Origin: Rhizobium sp. WYJ-E13
GTDB lineage: Bacteria; Pseudomonadota; Alphaproteobacteria; Rhizobiales; Rhizobiaceae
Assembly: GCF_018987265.1 (NCBI RefSeq)
Contig: NZ_CP076853.1
Coordinates: 1,054,001-1,118,000, forward strand
DNA length: 64,000 nt
Direction of reading: 5' to 3'
A model generated the notes under the pieces. The model had not been told where the DNA came from. It was given only the letters and a program-made list of their open reading frames with translations, and made no database searches. The translations under genes were made by a program, and so were the position numbers. This document shows, in pieces, positions 46,662 to 64,000 of the stretch (position 1 is its first letter; each line of letters begins with the position of its first letter).

Positions 46662-47180
46662 GTGGAAAGAGCGGAAAAGCGCGAATTCGTCACGGAACTG
46701 AACGATGTCTTCAAGGCATCGGGCTCGGTTGTCGTGGCCCACTATGCTGGTGCTACAGTCGCACAGATGAACGATTTTCGTTCGAAGATGCGCGCTGCTG
46801 GCGGCACCGTCAAAGTCGCGAAGAACCGCCTGGCCAAAATTGCCCTTCAGGGTACGGAAGCGGAAGGGATTTCCAATCTCTTCAAGGGTCAGACCCTCAT
46901 TGCTTACAGCAATGATCCGATCACCGCTCCGAAGGTCGTCATGGATTTCGCCAAGACCAACGACAAGATCGTGGTTCTCGGCGGCGCCATGGGCACGACA
47001 ACGCTGAACGCCGAAGGTGTCAAGTCGCTTGCGACCCTGCCTTCGCTGGACGAACTGCGTGCGAAGCTGCTGGGCATGATCCAGACTCCGGCTACCCGCA
47101 TTGCAGGCGTTGTTGCAGCACCGGCAAGCCAGCTTGCTCGCGTGTTCTCGGCCTATGCCAAGAAGGACGAAGCCGCTTAA
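46662..47180 (+). CDS. rplJ: 50S ribosomal protein L10
   Basis: 172 residues; base of the L7/L12 stalk. Starts at GTG 46662 with GGAG eight bases upstream; protein begins [20 protein letters not shown]. The N-terminal domain binds 23S rRNA, the C-terminal helix binds L7/L12 dimers. Translation is expected to be repressed through the leader just upstream. Confidence 0.96.
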   Translation: MERAEKREFVTELNDVFKASGSVVVAHYAGATVAQMNDFRSKMRAAGGTVKVAKNRLAKIALQGTEAEGISNLFKGQTLIAYSNDPITAPKVVMDFAKTNDKIVVLGGAMGTTTLNAEGVKSLATLPSLDELRAKLLGMIQTPATRIAGVVAAPASQLARVFSAYAKKDEAA

Positions 47181-47236
47181 GGCGGTTTTTCGCTGTACAA
47201 ACTCAACAGTTCGAACCGAACAAAAGGAACTAGAAA

Positions 47237-47620
<384 letters not shown>

Positions 47621-47634
47621 TCTTGAACTGCATT

Positions 47635-47674
47635 TGGGAGGCGGTATTTACGGCCTCCCATTTGCCGTTTTTTT
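47635..47674 (+). terminator. Partial terminator / attenuator after rplL
   Basis: Stem TGGGAGGC/GCCTCCCA followed by TTTGCCGTTTTTTT. The T-run is interrupted, which would allow part of the polymerases to continue into rpoBC, as at the E. coli rplL-rpoB attenuator. Confidence 0.6.
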
Positions 47675-47680
47675 GAACGA

Positions 47681-47718
47681 ATTACCCAAAAGCCGCGTGA
47701 AAACGGCTTTTGGGTAAT
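47681..47718 (+). other. Long perfect hairpin between rplL and rpoB
   Basis: 15-bp perfect stem ATTACCCAAAAGCCG / CGGCTTTTGGGTAAT with an 8-base loop, only 6 bases after the T-run of the attenuator and without its own T-run. Looks like an RNase III-type cleavage site separating ribosomal-protein and polymerase mRNA. Confidence 0.65.
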
Positions 47719-47879
47719 GGGTTCTTCAAGAGCATGGTCTCGAACCGAGGCGCCAAGGCAATCCGGCCTGGTTGTTTCGGGAGGTGGGACGAGGTTGAAC
47801 TACTCATTGGTTGACGGGATCGACTGGCCATCGGTTCCCGTCCGTTGCAGGCCCGGATGCAATTTTTGAAGGAGCGACG

Positions 47880-50800
47880 ATGGCTCAGACCCTTTCGTTC
47901 AATGGTCGTAGGCGCGTACGCAAGTTTTTTGGTAAAATCCCCGAAGTCGCAGAAATGCCGAACCTCATCGAGGTTCAGAAGGCATCCTACGACCAGTTTC
48001 TGATGGTTGAAGAGCCCAAGGGCGGTCGTCCCGACGAAGGCCTCCAGGCTGTCTTCAAGTCCGTTTTCCCGATCACCGATTTCTCCGGCGCTTCCATGCT
48101 GGAGTTCGTGTCCTATGAATTCGAACCGCCGAAGTTCGACGTCGACGAATGCCGCCAGCGCGACCTGACCTATGCCGCGCCGCTGAAGGTTACTCTCCGT
48201 CTCATCGTGTTCGATATCGACGAGGATACCGGCGCGAAGTCGATCAAGGACATCAAGGAACAGTCCGTCTACATGGGCGACATGCCGCTCATGACGAACA
48301 ACGGTACGTTCATCGTTAACGGCACCGAGCGCGTGATCGTGTCCCAGATGCACCGTTCGCCGGGCGTCTTCTTCGATCACGACAAGGGCAAGAGCCATTC
48401 TTCCGGCAAGCTGCTCTTTGCTGCGCGTGTGATCCCTTATCGCGGTTCCTGGCTCGATATCGAATTCGACGCCAAGGACATTGTCTATGCCCGTATCGAC
48501 CGTCGCCGCAAGATTCCGGTGACGTCGCTGCTGATGGCCCTCGGCATGGACGGTGAGGAAATCCTCGACACCTTCTACACGAAGTCGCTCTACAAGCGCG
48601 ACGGCGAAGGCTGGCGCATTCCCTTCAAGCCGGAGACGCTGAAGGGTGCCAAGGCGATCACCGAGATGGTCGACGCCGATACCGGCGAGGTCGTTGTGGA
48701 AGCCGGCAAGAAGCTGACCCCGCGTCTGCTCCGCCAGCTCTCCGACAAGGGCCTGAAAGCCCTCAAGGCGACCGATGACGATCTGTACGGCAACTACCTT
48801 GCCGAAGATATCGTCAACTACTCGACGGGTGAGATCTATCTCGAAGCCGGCGACGAAATCGACGAGAAGACGCTCGGCATCATCCTCGCCAACCACTTCG
48901 ACGAGATCCCGGTTCTCGGCATCGACCACATCAATGTCGGCGCCTACATCCGCAACACGCTTGCAGCAGACAAGAACGAGAACCGCCAGGACGCTCTGTT
49001 CGACATCTACCGTGTCATGCGTCCGGGTGAACCGCCGACCATGGAATCGGCCGAAGCCATGTTCAACTCGCTGTTCTTCGATGCGGAGCGTTACGACCTC
49101 TCCGCCGTCGGCCGTGTCAAGATGAATATGCGCCTCGACCTGAGCGTCGAAGACACCGTCCGCATCCTGCGCAAGGACGACATCCTGGCCGTGGTCAAGA
49201 TGCTCGTCGAGCTGCGCGACGGCAAGGGCGAGATCGACGACATCGACAACCTTGGCAACCGCCGCGTCCGCTCGGTCGGCGAACTGATGGAGAACCAATA
49301 CCGTCTCGGCCTGCTCCGCATGGAGCGCGCGATCAAGGAGCGCATGTCCTCGATCGAAATCGACACGGTCATGCCGCAGGACCTGATCAACGCCAAGCCG
49401 GCTGCTGCAGCCGTGCGCGAATTCTTCGGTTCCTCGCAGCTGTCGCAGTTCATGGACCAGGTGAACCCGCTCTCGGAAATCACCCACAAGCGCCGTCTCT
49501 CGGCTCTTGGTCCGGGCGGTCTGACCCGCGAGCGCGCTGGCTTCGAAGTCCGCGACGTTCATCCGACCCATTACGGCCGTATTTGCCCGATCGAAACGCC
49601 GGAAGGCCCGAACATCGGTCTGATCAACTCGCTGGCGACCTTCGCACGCGTCAACAAGTACGGCTTCATCGAAAGCCCATACCGCCGTATCGTCGACGGC
49701 AAGGTGACCAATGACGTGCTTTACCTCTCCGCCATGGAAGAGGCGAAGTACTACGTTGCCCAGGCCAACGCCGAACTGACGACGGACGGTTCGTTCGTTG
49801 ATGAATTCGTCGTCTGCCGCCACGCTGGCGAAGTTATGCTCGCTCCGCGCGACAGCATGAACCTGATGGACGTCTCGCCGAAGCAGGTCGTTTCGGTCGC
49901 AGCCGCTCTCATCCCGTTCCTGGAAAACGACGACGCCAACCGCGCTCTCATGGGCTCGAACATGCAGCGTCAGGCCGTTCCGCTTCTGCGCGCTGAAGCG
50001 CCGTTCGTCGGTACCGGCATGGAACCGGTCGTCGCCCGCGACTCCGGTGCTGCTATCGGTGCACGCCGCGGCGGTGTGGTCGACCAGGTCGACGCGACGC
50101 GTATCGTTATCCGCGCCACGGAAGACCTCGAAGCTGGCAAGTCCGGCGTCGATATCTACCGCCTGCAGAAGTTCCAGCGTTCGAACCAGAACACCTGCGT
50201 CAACCAGCGTCCGCTGGTCACCGTCGGTGACGTGGTCAACCGCGGCGACATTCTCGCCGACGGCCCGTCGACGGATCTCGGCGATCTGGCTCTCGGCCGC
50301 AACGCGCTCGTCGCGTTCATGCCCTGGAACGGCTACAACTACGAAGACTCGATCCTGATGTCGGAACGGATCGTTGCCGACGACGTGTTCACGTCCATTC
50401 ACATCGAAGAATTCGAAGTGATGGCTCGTGACACCAAGCTTGGTCCGGAAGAAATCACGCGCGACATCCCGAACGTTTCGGAAGAAGCGCTGAAGAATCT
50501 CGACGAAGCCGGTATCGTCTATATTGGTGCCGAAGTTCAGCCGGGCGATATCCTCGTCGGCAAGATCACGCCGAAGGGCGAAAGCCCGATGACGCCGGAA
50601 GAAAAGCTCCTGCGCGCCATTTTCGGTGAAAAGGCATCCGACGTGCGTGACACGTCCATGCGCATGCCGCCCGGCACCTACGGCACGATCGTCGAAGTGC
50701 GCGTCTTCAACCGCCACGGCGTTGAAAAGGACGAGCGCGCGATGGCGATCGAGCGCGAAGAGATCGAGCGTCTTGCAAAGGACCGAGACGACGAACAGGC

Positions 50801-52019
50801 GATCCTCGACCGTAACGTCTACGGCCGTCTGATCGACATGCTGCGCGGCCAGTCCTCCATTGCCGGCCCGAAGGGCTTCAAGAAGGGCACCGAGCTGTCG
50901 AATGCCGTCGTTTCTGAATATCCCCGCTCGCAGTGGTGGATGTTCGCCGTCGAAGACGAAAAGGTCCAGAGCGAGCTCGAAGCGCTCCGCGGCCAGTACG
51001 ACGAATCCAAGTCTCGCCTCGAACAGCGCTTTATGGACAAGGTTGAAAAGGTCCAGCGCGGCGATGAAATGCCTCCGGGCGTCATGAAGATGGTCAAGGT
51101 CTTCGTCGCTGTTAAGCGCAAGATCCAGCCGGGCGACAAGATGGCCGGCCGTCACGGCAACAAGGGTGTTGTATCGCGCATCGTTCCGGTCGAAGACATG
51201 CCGTTCCTCGAAGACGGTACGCATGTCGATATCTGCTTGAACCCGCTCGGCGTGCCTTCGCGCATGAACGTCGGCCAGATCCTCGAAACCCATCTTGCAT
51301 GGGCTTGCGCAGGCATGGGCAAGAAGATCGGCGAGCTGCTCGAAGAGTATCGCAAGACCATGGACATCACCGACCTGAAGCGCGAGCTCACGGACGTGTA
51401 TGCTTCCCAGGCCAAGGACGAAGTCGCCAACTTCGACGACGCATCGCTCGTCAAGCTGGCCGAACAGTCCCGCAAGGGCGTCTCAATCGCAACGCCGGTC
51501 TTTGACGGTGCGCATGAGCCTGACGTTGCCTCGATGCTGAAGAAGGCAGGTCTGCACGAGTCCGGTCAGTCGGTTCTGTACGATGGCCGTACCGGCGAGC
51601 CCTTCGACCGCAAGGTCACGGTCGGCTACATGTACATGATCAAGCTGAACCACCTTGTCGACGACAAGATTCACGCTCGTTCGATCGGCCCGTACTCGCT
51701 CGTTACCCAGCAGCCGCTGGGCGGCAAGGCACAGTTCGGCGGCCAGCGCTTCGGCGAAATGGAAGTCTGGGCGCTTGAAGCTTACGGCGCAGCCTACACG
51801 CTGCAGGAAATGCTGACGGTAAAGTCGGACGACGTGGCCGGCCGCACCAAGGTTTACGAAGCGATCGTCCGTGGCGACGACACCTTCGAGGCTGGTATTC
51901 CGGAAAGCTTCAACGTTCTCGTCAAGGAAATGCGCTCGCTGGGTCTCTCGGTCGAGCTCGAAAATTCCAAGGTCGAGGATCTGCAGGCTGCAGGCCAGCT
52001 ACCGGACGCTGCCGAATAA
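47880..52019 (+). CDS. rpoB: RNA polymerase beta subunit
   Basis: 1379 residues starting [18 protein letters not shown]; an AAGGAG lies before this ATG and the frame upstream (to 47811) is not protein-like. The rifampicin region reads [22 protein letters not shown], with Val where E. coli has Asn518 and the other contact residues conserved, so a rifampicin-sensitive polymerase is expected. Active-site region [12 protein letters not shown] is intact. The 190-base gap to rpoC includes a perfect hairpin. Confidence 0.98.
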   Translation: MAQTLSFNGRRRVRKFFGKIPEVAEMPNLIEVQKASYDQFLMVEEPKGGRPDEGLQAVFKSVFPITDFSGASMLEFVSYEFEPPKFDVDECRQRDLTYAAPLKVTLRLIVFDIDEDTGAKSIKDIKEQSVYMGDMPLMTNNGTFIVNGTERVIVSQMHRSPGVFFDHDKGKSHSSGKLLFAARVIPYRGSWLDIEFDAKDIVYARIDRRRKIPVTSLLMALGMDGEEILDTFYTKSLYKRDGEGWRIPFKPETLKGAKAITEMVDADTGEVVVEAGKKLTPRLLRQLSDKGLKALKATDDDLYGNYLAEDIVNYSTGEIYLEAGDEIDEKTLGIILANHFDEIPVLGIDHINVGAYIRNTLAADKNENRQDALFDIYRVMRPGEPPTMESAEAMFNSLFFDAERYDLSAVGRVKMNMRLDLSVEDTVRILRKDDILAVVKMLVELRDGKGEIDDIDNLGNRRVRSVGELMENQYRLGLLRMERAIKERMSSIEIDTVMPQDLINAKPAAAAVREFFGSSQLSQFMDQVNPLSEITHKRRLSALGPGGLTRERAGFEVRDVHPTHYGRICPIETPEGPNIGLINSLATFARVNKYGFIESPYRRIVDGKVTNDVLYLSAMEEAKYYVAQANAELTTDGSFVDEFVVCRHAGEVMLAPRDSMNLMDVSPKQVVSVAAALIPFLENDDANRALMGSNMQRQAVPLLRAEAPFVGTGMEPVVARDSGAAIGARRGGVVDQVDATRIVIRATEDLEAGKSGVDIYRLQKFQRSNQNTCVNQRPLVTVGDVVNRGDILADGPSTDLGDLALGRNALVAFMPWNGYNYEDSILMSERIVADDVFTSIHIEEFEVMARDTKLGPEEITRDIPNVSEEALKNLDEAGIVYIGAEVQPGDILVGKITPKGESPMTPEEKLLRAIFGEKASDVRDTSMRMPPGTYGTIVEVRVFNRHGVEKDERAMAIEREEIERLAKDRDDEQAILDRNVYGRLIDMLRGQSSIAGPKGFKKGTELSNAVVSEYPRSQWWMFAVEDEKVQSELEALRGQYDESKSRLEQRFMDKVEKVQRGDEMPPGVMKMVKVFVAVKRKIQPGDKMAGRHGNKGVVSRIVPVEDMPFLEDGTHVDICLNPLGVPSRMNVGQILETHLAWACAGMGKKIGELLEEYRKTMDITDLKRELTDVYASQAKDEVANFDDASLVKLAEQSRKGVSIATPVFDGAHEPDVASMLKKAGLHESGQSVLYDGRTGEPFDRKVTVGYMYMIKLNHLVDDKIHARSIGPYSLVTQQPLGGKAQFGGQRFGEMEVWALEAYGAAYTLQEMLTVKSDDVAGRTKVYEAIVRGDDTFEAGIPESFNVLVKEMRSLGLSVELENSKVEDLQAAGQLPDAAE

Positions 52020-52030
52020 CCACCTGATAG

Positions 52031-52059
52031 GGTATGCGCTCTTTAAAAGAGCGCATACC
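52031..52059 (+). other. Perfect hairpin between rpoB and rpoC
   Basis: 13-bp stem GGTATGCGCTCTT / AAGAGCGCATACC with a TAA loop, 11 bases after the rpoB stop. No T-tract. Confidence 0.7.
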
Positions 52060-52209
52060 GTTCCCGCCATGGCCCCGTAATGTGTCGGTCGGGCAGGGAC
52101 GCTTTCGCCGCATTCTGCGGTTATTGTCGTTTAAGCGATGGCGCGGCTCCCGGGATTTGCCGCCAACCCTCGCAAGATAAGGGCGCTTTCGCCCATGAAG
52201 GAGACAGGC

Positions 52210-56421
<4,212 letters not shown>

Positions 56422-56450
56422 CAGGCAGTCCAGAGTCTGGAAATTCAAGG

Positions 56451-56479
56451 CCGCCCGGAGAAATCCGGGCGGTTTTTTT
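56451..56479 (+). terminator. Intrinsic terminator of rpoBC
   Basis: Stem CCGCCCGG/CCGGGCGG with an AGAAAT loop followed by seven T residues. Confidence 0.88.
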
Positions 56480-56520
56480 GTCCGGTAATATCTGGATACC
56501 TCATTCCAATCGGAAAACGA

Positions 56521-56548
56521 CAAAGCCGCCGGTAAGCCGGCGGCTTTG
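56521..56548 (-). terminator. Hairpin, possible terminator of the following minus-strand gene
   Basis: 12-bp perfect stem CAAAGCCGCCGG / CCGGCGGCTTTG with TAAG loop; on the minus strand it is followed by TCGTTTTCC. It sits 150 bases beyond the stop of the hypothetical gene, in the convergent space with rpoC. Confidence 0.45.
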
Positions 56549-56699
56549 CGATGAATGTCGAACTTGCTGGGGCCGTTGGCGACGGTATCGCGATTACACG
56601 CTGCGCGCCCGCCTCCCTCATTGATATCGGCCAAAATGGAAAGGTGAGGGTGGAGGATCGGGCCCGCGCGGCGCGCAGGCCCATTCTTTGTCTATAGGC

Positions 56700-56993
56700 T
56701 TAGCTGAAGCGGATGATCGAGACTTCGCCGTCCAGTGCACCCTGATAGGCGGAGGCGTGCGGTTCTTCGGAGGGCACTTCGGTCAACATGCCGATCTGGT
56801 CGAGATCGGCCTCGATGAAGCCTTCCTCGGCAAGTGCGTTCAAGGCTTCCCGCACGGCGCTGTCATCATCGGCAGCCTTCAGCATGACGTGCAGGTCCAC
56901 GCCCTCGCTTGTATCGGATTCATAGCCTTTGCCGATGATGATGAAGATCATCGGTCCGTCGAAATTGTTGTCGTTGTCCGGTGTCCCGATCAT
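56700..56993 (-). CDS. Conserved hypothetical protein (about 97 aa)
   Basis: Begins MIGTPDNDNNFDGPMIFIII after an AAGGA seven bases upstream; the open frame goes on to 57089, so an N-terminus 16 or 32 residues longer (for example ATG 57041) is possible. It is an acidic, soluble alpha/beta-type protein (VDLHVMLKAADDDSAVREALNALAEEGFIEADL). I do not recognise a family. It stands alone between the rpoBC and rpsL units. Confidence 0.68.
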   Translation of the reverse strand: MIGTPDNDNNFDGPMIFIIIGKGYESDTSEGVDLHVMLKAADDDSAVREALNALAEEGFIEADLDQIGMLTEVPSEEPHASAYQGALDGEVSIIRFS

Positions 56994-57089
56994 CTTTTTG
57001 TCCTTCGGCTCTCTGAGAATCGCAATATGCAGGTCCCACATAAGGGCTTGATGCCTGCAAAAACTGATTCCTATCTGTTTTTGCTGCAA

Positions 57090-57487
57090 TGCCCAAGTTT
57101 ATCTTGCCGGGTATCTTTAACCGGCTTAAAGAGCCTGTAAACAGCCTGTTTTCAGGGCTTTTGAAGTCGCCTGGGCGGAGATTATTTCTTAACCGGCCTT
57201 GACGAGCAGGGCGGAAACCAGTAGTACGCCCGCCATCGGATCCCATGTGAGGTTTGGCTGTTCGGGGCGACGCGCCCTGAAGATCGCCTCAAACAAGGTT
57301 CTAAACGCACGTTGAAGTCATGATGCTGCACGCATGACGCACCTTTTGCGTCCTCTGCTCTATGTGGTCCATCTGCGGAAGCGGATCGGGCCATATTTTG
57401 CGCATTGAGGGAAATATGTGTGGCAATGCCGGAAACGGCGAAGTTCGAGCCCGCAAGGGTACTGAGACAAACGTAAGGGATGGTTGA
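57090..57487 (+). promoter_or_regulatory. rpsL operon upstream region
   Basis: About 400 bases without a supported gene. Best promoter-like pair on the plus strand is TTGACG (57199-57204), 17 bases, TAGTAC (57222-57227), which would give a leader of roughly 250 bases. No strong terminator or known riboswitch is visible. A long minus-strand frame across here and rpsL is an artefact. Confidence 0.35.
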
Positions 57488-57859
57488 ATGCCTACCGTAA
57501 ACCAGCTGATCCGCAAGCCTCGCCAGGCGAACGTAAAGCGTAACAAGGTTCCCGCTCTTCAGGAGAACCCGCAGAAGCGCGGTGTTTGCACCCGCGTTTA
57601 CACCACGACGCCGAAGAAGCCGAACTCGGCTCTGCGTAAGGTCGCAAAGATCCGCCTCACCAACGGCTTCGAAGTCATTGGTTACATCCCCGGTGAAGGT
57701 CACAACCTTCAGGAACACTCTGTCGTCATGATCCGCGGCGGCCGCGTCAAGGACCTTCCGGGTGTCCGTTACCACATCATCCGCGGCGTTCTCGATACCC
57801 AGGGTGTCAAGAACCGCAAGCAGCGCCGTTCCAAGTACGGTGCGAAGCGTCCGAAGTAA
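57488..57859 (+). CDS. rpsL: 30S ribosomal protein S12
   Basis: 123 residues, part of the decoding centre. Lysines of the streptomycin region are wild type ([12 protein letters not shown] and [12 protein letters not shown]), so streptomycin sensitivity at this site is expected. First gene of the str operon rpsL-rpsG-fusA-tuf. Confidence 0.97.
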   Translation: MPTVNQLIRKPRQANVKRNKVPALQENPQKRGVCTRVYTTTPKKPNSALRKVAKIRLTNGFEVIGYIPGEGHNLQEHSVVMIRGGRVKDLPGVRYHIIRGVLDTQGVKNRKQRRSKYGAKRPK

Positions 57860-57866
57860 TTTCGCC

Positions 57867-57884
57867 CCGGGCGGTATCGCCCGG
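57867..57884 (+). other. Hairpin between rpsL and rpsG
   Basis: 7-bp stem CCGGGCG/CGCCCGG with GTAT loop, 7 bases after the rpsL stop. No T-tract. Confidence 0.5.
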
Positions 57885-57935
57885 AAAGGCTTGAAAGTGA
57901 GATTCCGGCGCTGCGCGAGGTCCTCCGCGTGGTGA

Positions 57936-58436
<501 letters not shown>

Positions 58437-58465
58437 TCCCGAACGATATCGAAAGGCAGTCCATA

Positions 58466-60565
<2,100 letters not shown>

Positions 60566-60630
60566 CCGGAATACCAATTGACCGATAACAAGAATTAGCG
60601 CCCCTCGGGCCAAAGAATGGAGAGCCGAAA

Positions 60631-61806
<1,176 letters not shown>

Positions 61807-61811
61807 TTCAT

Positions 61812-61836
61812 TCGGCTGCTCCGGTGGAGCAGCCGA
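61812..61836 (+). other. Perfect hairpin after tuf copy 2
   Basis: 11-bp stem TCGGCTGCTCC / GGAGCAGCCGA with GGT loop, 5 bases after the stop. Lacks a T-tract, so it is a weak terminator at best, and transcription may run on into the S10 operon. Confidence 0.65.
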
Positions 61837-62115
61837 TTCGATGACATTATTATGAAGCAGGCGGCGCTGGCCGCTTGCTTATTACACAGAAATGTTGCAA
61901 ATGGCGCGCGAGCGCGATTTGCGTGCCGCTTTGGATGACGAAGCGGTGACTGAACAAACAATAAGGTGGGTCAAAAAGGCCCTGAAGAGTGGATAGGGAA
62001 GCCGTAACAGGCATCTCTCTCGATCTTTGAAACCGGTGGTCCGCCTTAGGAAGAAAAGAACAACCCATGTCTTGCCCAAAGACATGAGGGAAAACAAACA
62101 CAAGGATAACGTCGA
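61837..62115 (+). promoter_or_regulatory. Leader region of the S10 operon
   Basis: No gene in about 280 bases. It contains a bulged hairpin GCAAAT...ATTTGC around a CGCG/CGCG core (about 61897-61922) and a second hairpin CATGTCTT/AAGACATG-type at about 62067-62088, shortly before rpsJ. No clear sigma-70 promoter found. In E. coli the S10 leader is the L4 target; whether that applies here cannot be read. Confidence 0.4.
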
Positions 62116-62424
62116 ATGAACGGCCAAAATATCCGCATTCGCCTGAAGGCGTTCGATCACCGGATTCTCGATGCTTCCACGCGCGAGATCGTGTCGACGG
62201 CGAAGCGCACCGGTGCAAGCGTCCGGGGCCCCGTTCCGCTTCCGACCCGCATCGAGAAGTTTACGGTCAACCGGTCCCCGCACATCGACAAGAAGAGCCG
62301 CGAACAGTTCGAGATGCGCACGCATAAGCGCCTGCTCGACATCGTAGATCCGACCCCGCAGACGGTGGACGCGCTGATGAAGCTCGATCTCGCCGCAGGT
62401 GTCGATGTTGAGATCAAGCTCTGA
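62116..62424 (+). CDS. rpsJ: 30S ribosomal protein S10
   Basis: 102 residues beginning [20 protein letters not shown], identical in layout to other S10 proteins; also binds NusB/NusG in antitermination complexes. First gene of the S10 operon. Confidence 0.97.
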   Translation: MNGQNIRIRLKAFDHRILDASTREIVSTAKRTGASVRGPVPLPTRIEKFTVNRSPHIDKKSREQFEMRTHKRLLDIVDPTPQTVDALMKLDLAAGVDVEIKL

Positions 62425-62457
62425 GCTTGCTCGAGCTGAGTTGGAAGGATTGAACCG

Positions 62458-63099
62458 ATGCGTTCAGGTGTGATTGCACAGAAGGTGGGAATGACCCGCG
62501 TCTACAACGACGCCGGCGAGCATGTCCCGGTAACGGTACTGCGTTTGGATGGCTGCCAGGTCGTGGCCCAGCGCACCGTAGAAAAGAATGGCTATACCGC
62601 GCTTCAGCTTGGTGCTGGCCAGGCCAAGGTAAAGAACACGTCCAAGGCGATGCGCGGCAACTTTGCCGTCGCTAACGTTGAGCCGAAGTCAAAGCTCCAG
62701 GAATTCCGTGTTTCGGAAGACAACCTGCTCGATATCGGCACTGAGCTCAAGGCCGGCCACTTTGCTGCTGGCCAGCTCGTCGATGTCACCGGCACCACGG
62801 TCGGTAAGGGCTTTGCCGGCGCCATGAAGCGCCACGGTTTCGGCGGTCTGCGCGCCACGCACGGTGTGTCTGTTTCGCACCGCTCGCATGGTTCGACGGG
62901 TTCGCGCCAGGATCCGGGCAAGGTTTTCAAGAACAAGAAGATGGCTGGTCATATGGGCCAGACGCGCGTGACGACGCAGAACCTTGAAGTGGTTTCGACC
63001 GACGAAGATCGTGGTCTGATCCTGATCAAGGGTGCAGTACCCGGTTCCAAGGGTGCCTGGATCATCGTGCGCGACGCCGTCAAGTCGGCAGCGAAGTAA
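62458..63099 (+). CDS. rplC: 50S ribosomal protein L3
   Basis: 213 residues, beginning [20 protein letters not shown]. Core protein reaching the peptidyl transferase centre; the loop with [20 protein letters not shown] contains the Gln/His-rich tip region. rplD starts 13 bases downstream. Confidence 0.97.
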   Translation: MRSGVIAQKVGMTRVYNDAGEHVPVTVLRLDGCQVVAQRTVEKNGYTALQLGAGQAKVKNTSKAMRGNFAVANVEPKSKLQEFRVSEDNLLDIGTELKAGHFAAGQLVDVTGTTVGKGFAGAMKRHGFGGLRATHGVSVSHRSHGSTGSRQDPGKVFKNKKMAGHMGQTRVTTQNLEVVSTDEDRGLILIKGAVPGSKGAWIIVRDAVKSAAK

Positions 63100-63112
63100 G
63101 GGAGCCAGACCA

Positions 63113-63733
63113 ATGGAATTGAACGTCAAGACCCTCGAGGGCAAAGACGCTGGGAAGGTTTCCCTTTCTGATGCGATTTTCGGCCTTGAGCCCCGCGAAG
63201 ACATTCTCGCCCGCGTCATCCGCTGGCAGCTTGCCAAGAAGCAGCAGGGCACCCATCAGGCAAAGGGCCGCGCGGACGTTTCCCGCACCGGCGCCAAGAT
63301 GTACAAGCAGAAGGGTACGGGCCGCGCTCGTCACCATTCGGCTCGTGCTCCGCAGTTCCGCGGCGGTGGTAAGGCCCACGGCCCGGTCGCCCGCAGCCAT
63401 GAACACGACCTTCCCAAGAAGGTTCGCGCGCTCGGCCTGCGTCATGCGCTGTCCGCCAAGATCAAGGCAGACGAACTGATCATCATCGATGATCTGGTCG
63501 CCAACGAAGCAAAGACGAAGGCTTTGGCCGGCGTATTCGCCTCGCTGGGCCTCACCAACGCCCTCTTCATCGGTGGCGCCGAGCTCGACGGTAACTTCAA
63601 GCTCGCTGCTCAGAACATCCCGAACGTCGATGTTCTGCCGATCCAGGGCATTAACGTTTACGACATCGTCCGCCGCGGCAAGCTCGTGCTTTCCAAGGCT
63701 GCCGTTGAAGCGCTAGAGGAGCGATTCAAGTGA
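63113..63733 (+). CDS. rplD: 50S ribosomal protein L4
   Basis: 206 residues from ATG 63113 ([20 protein letters not shown]). The extended loop [20 protein letters not shown] lines the exit tunnel. In E. coli L4 represses its own operon. It overlaps rplW by four bases (GTGA). Confidence 0.96.
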   Translation: MELNVKTLEGKDAGKVSLSDAIFGLEPREDILARVIRWQLAKKQQGTHQAKGRADVSRTGAKMYKQKGTGRARHHSARAPQFRGGGKAHGPVARSHEHDLPKKVRALGLRHALSAKIKADELIIIDDLVANEAKTKALAGVFASLGLTNALFIGGAELDGNFKLAAQNIPNVDVLPIQGINVYDIVRRGKLVLSKAAVEALEERFK

Positions 63734-64000
63734 CCGATCTTCGCCACTACGATGTGATCGTTTCTCCTGCGATCACCGAAAAGTCCACGCTGGTATCGGA
63801 AAACAACCAGGTTGTTTTCAATGTCGCCAAGAAGGCGACGAAGCCGGAAATCAAGGCTGCGGTCGAGGCGCTCTTCGGCGTCAAGGTCACGGCCGTCAAC
63901 ACCCTGTTGCGCAAGGGCAAGACCCGCCGGTTCCGCGGTTTTGTCGGCAAGCAGCAGGACGTGAAGAAGGCTGTCGTGACGTTGGCTGAAGGCCAGACGA
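63730..64000 (+). CDS. rplW: 50S ribosomal protein L23 (3' truncated by window)
   Basis: Starts at GTG 63730 within the last codon of rplD, and is open to the window end (about 90 residues of roughly 97). The protein begins [20 protein letters not shown], typical of L23, which sits at the tunnel exit and docks trigger factor and SRP. Confidence 0.95.
   Translation, partial: MTDLRHYDVIVSPAITEKSTLVSENNQVVFNVAKKATKPEIKAAVEALFGVKVTAVNTLLRKGKTRRFRGFVGKQQDVKKAVVTLAEGQT

Noticed and set aside
47682..51293. Long minus-strand open frame of 1203 codons opposite rpoB
   Set aside because: It mirrors rpoB codon positions; strong G/C third-position bias in a highly expressed gene removes antisense stop codons. 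No ribosome-binding site, domain or operon context.

Overview
The window is core chromosome of an alphaproteobacterium, almost certainly a Rhizobium (R. leguminosarum / R. etli / R. tropici type). Grounds: GC-rich coding DNA, a divK-pleD-rpmG neighbourhood, an alphaproteobacterial LexA box (GTTC-N7-GTTC) at dinB, long RNase E and RpoB/RpoC proteins of the rhizobial type, and a palindromic intergenic element that I remember from many Rhizobium genomes. I see no phage, insertion sequence, CRISPR array, plasmid gene or secretion island. Nearly all coding capacity is housekeeping.

Layout. 1-10.3 kb: 3' end of dnaE; an MFS efflux gene divergent from an HxlR regulator; an L,D-transpeptidase; an acetyltransferase-TPR fusion; SOS-controlled dinB, divergent from a GNAT gene; a HAD-like gene and a DUF3572 gene. 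10.4-13.1 kb: cell-cycle signalling pair divK-pleD, a 760-base gap with a probable small RNA, then rpmG. 13.2-24.8 kb (minus strand): MFS, DUF983 gene, rnr, topA, then dprA-plsY-pyrC-pyrB; this pyrC encodes a dihydroorotase-like protein without its metal-binding and catalytic residues. 25-36 kb: aidB, rne, amiC-mrcA-prfB (prfB with a programmed +1 frameshift). 35.8-38.1 kb: nadK and two small partners. 38.4-45 kb: tRNA-Thr, small envelope proteins, rlmB, tRNA-Tyr, tRNA-Gly, tuf, a sugar epimerase, tRNA-Trp, secE, nusG. 45-56.4 kb: rplK-rplA-rplJ-rplL-rpoB-rpoC. 57.5-64 kb: rpsL-rpsG-fusA-tuf, then the start of the S10 operon (rpsJ-rplC-rplD-rplW).

How it fits together. The right half is a continuous gene-expression block: ribosomal proteins, RNA polymerase, elongation factors, NusG and SecE. 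Its internal junctions carry long perfect hairpins without U-tracts, at nusG/rplK, rplL/rpoB, rpoB/rpoC, fusA/tuf and tuf/rpsJ, which look like mRNA processing or attenuation points. The order tRNA-Thr(TGT), tRNA-Tyr(GTA), tRNA-Gly(TCC), tuf, tRNA-Trp, secE, nusG resembles the E. coli tufB locus with genes inserted. The left half combines DNA replication and repair (dnaE, dinB, topA, dprA, aidB), RNA decay (rnr, rne), the cell wall (L,D-transpeptidase, amiC, mrcA) and pyrimidine and phospholipid synthesis.

I did not find a convincing undescribed multi-gene system. The items most worth a second look are the pseudo-dihydroorotase, the SOS promoter of dinB, the small RNA between pleD and rpmG, the family of intercistronic hairpins, and several unannotated micro-proteins.
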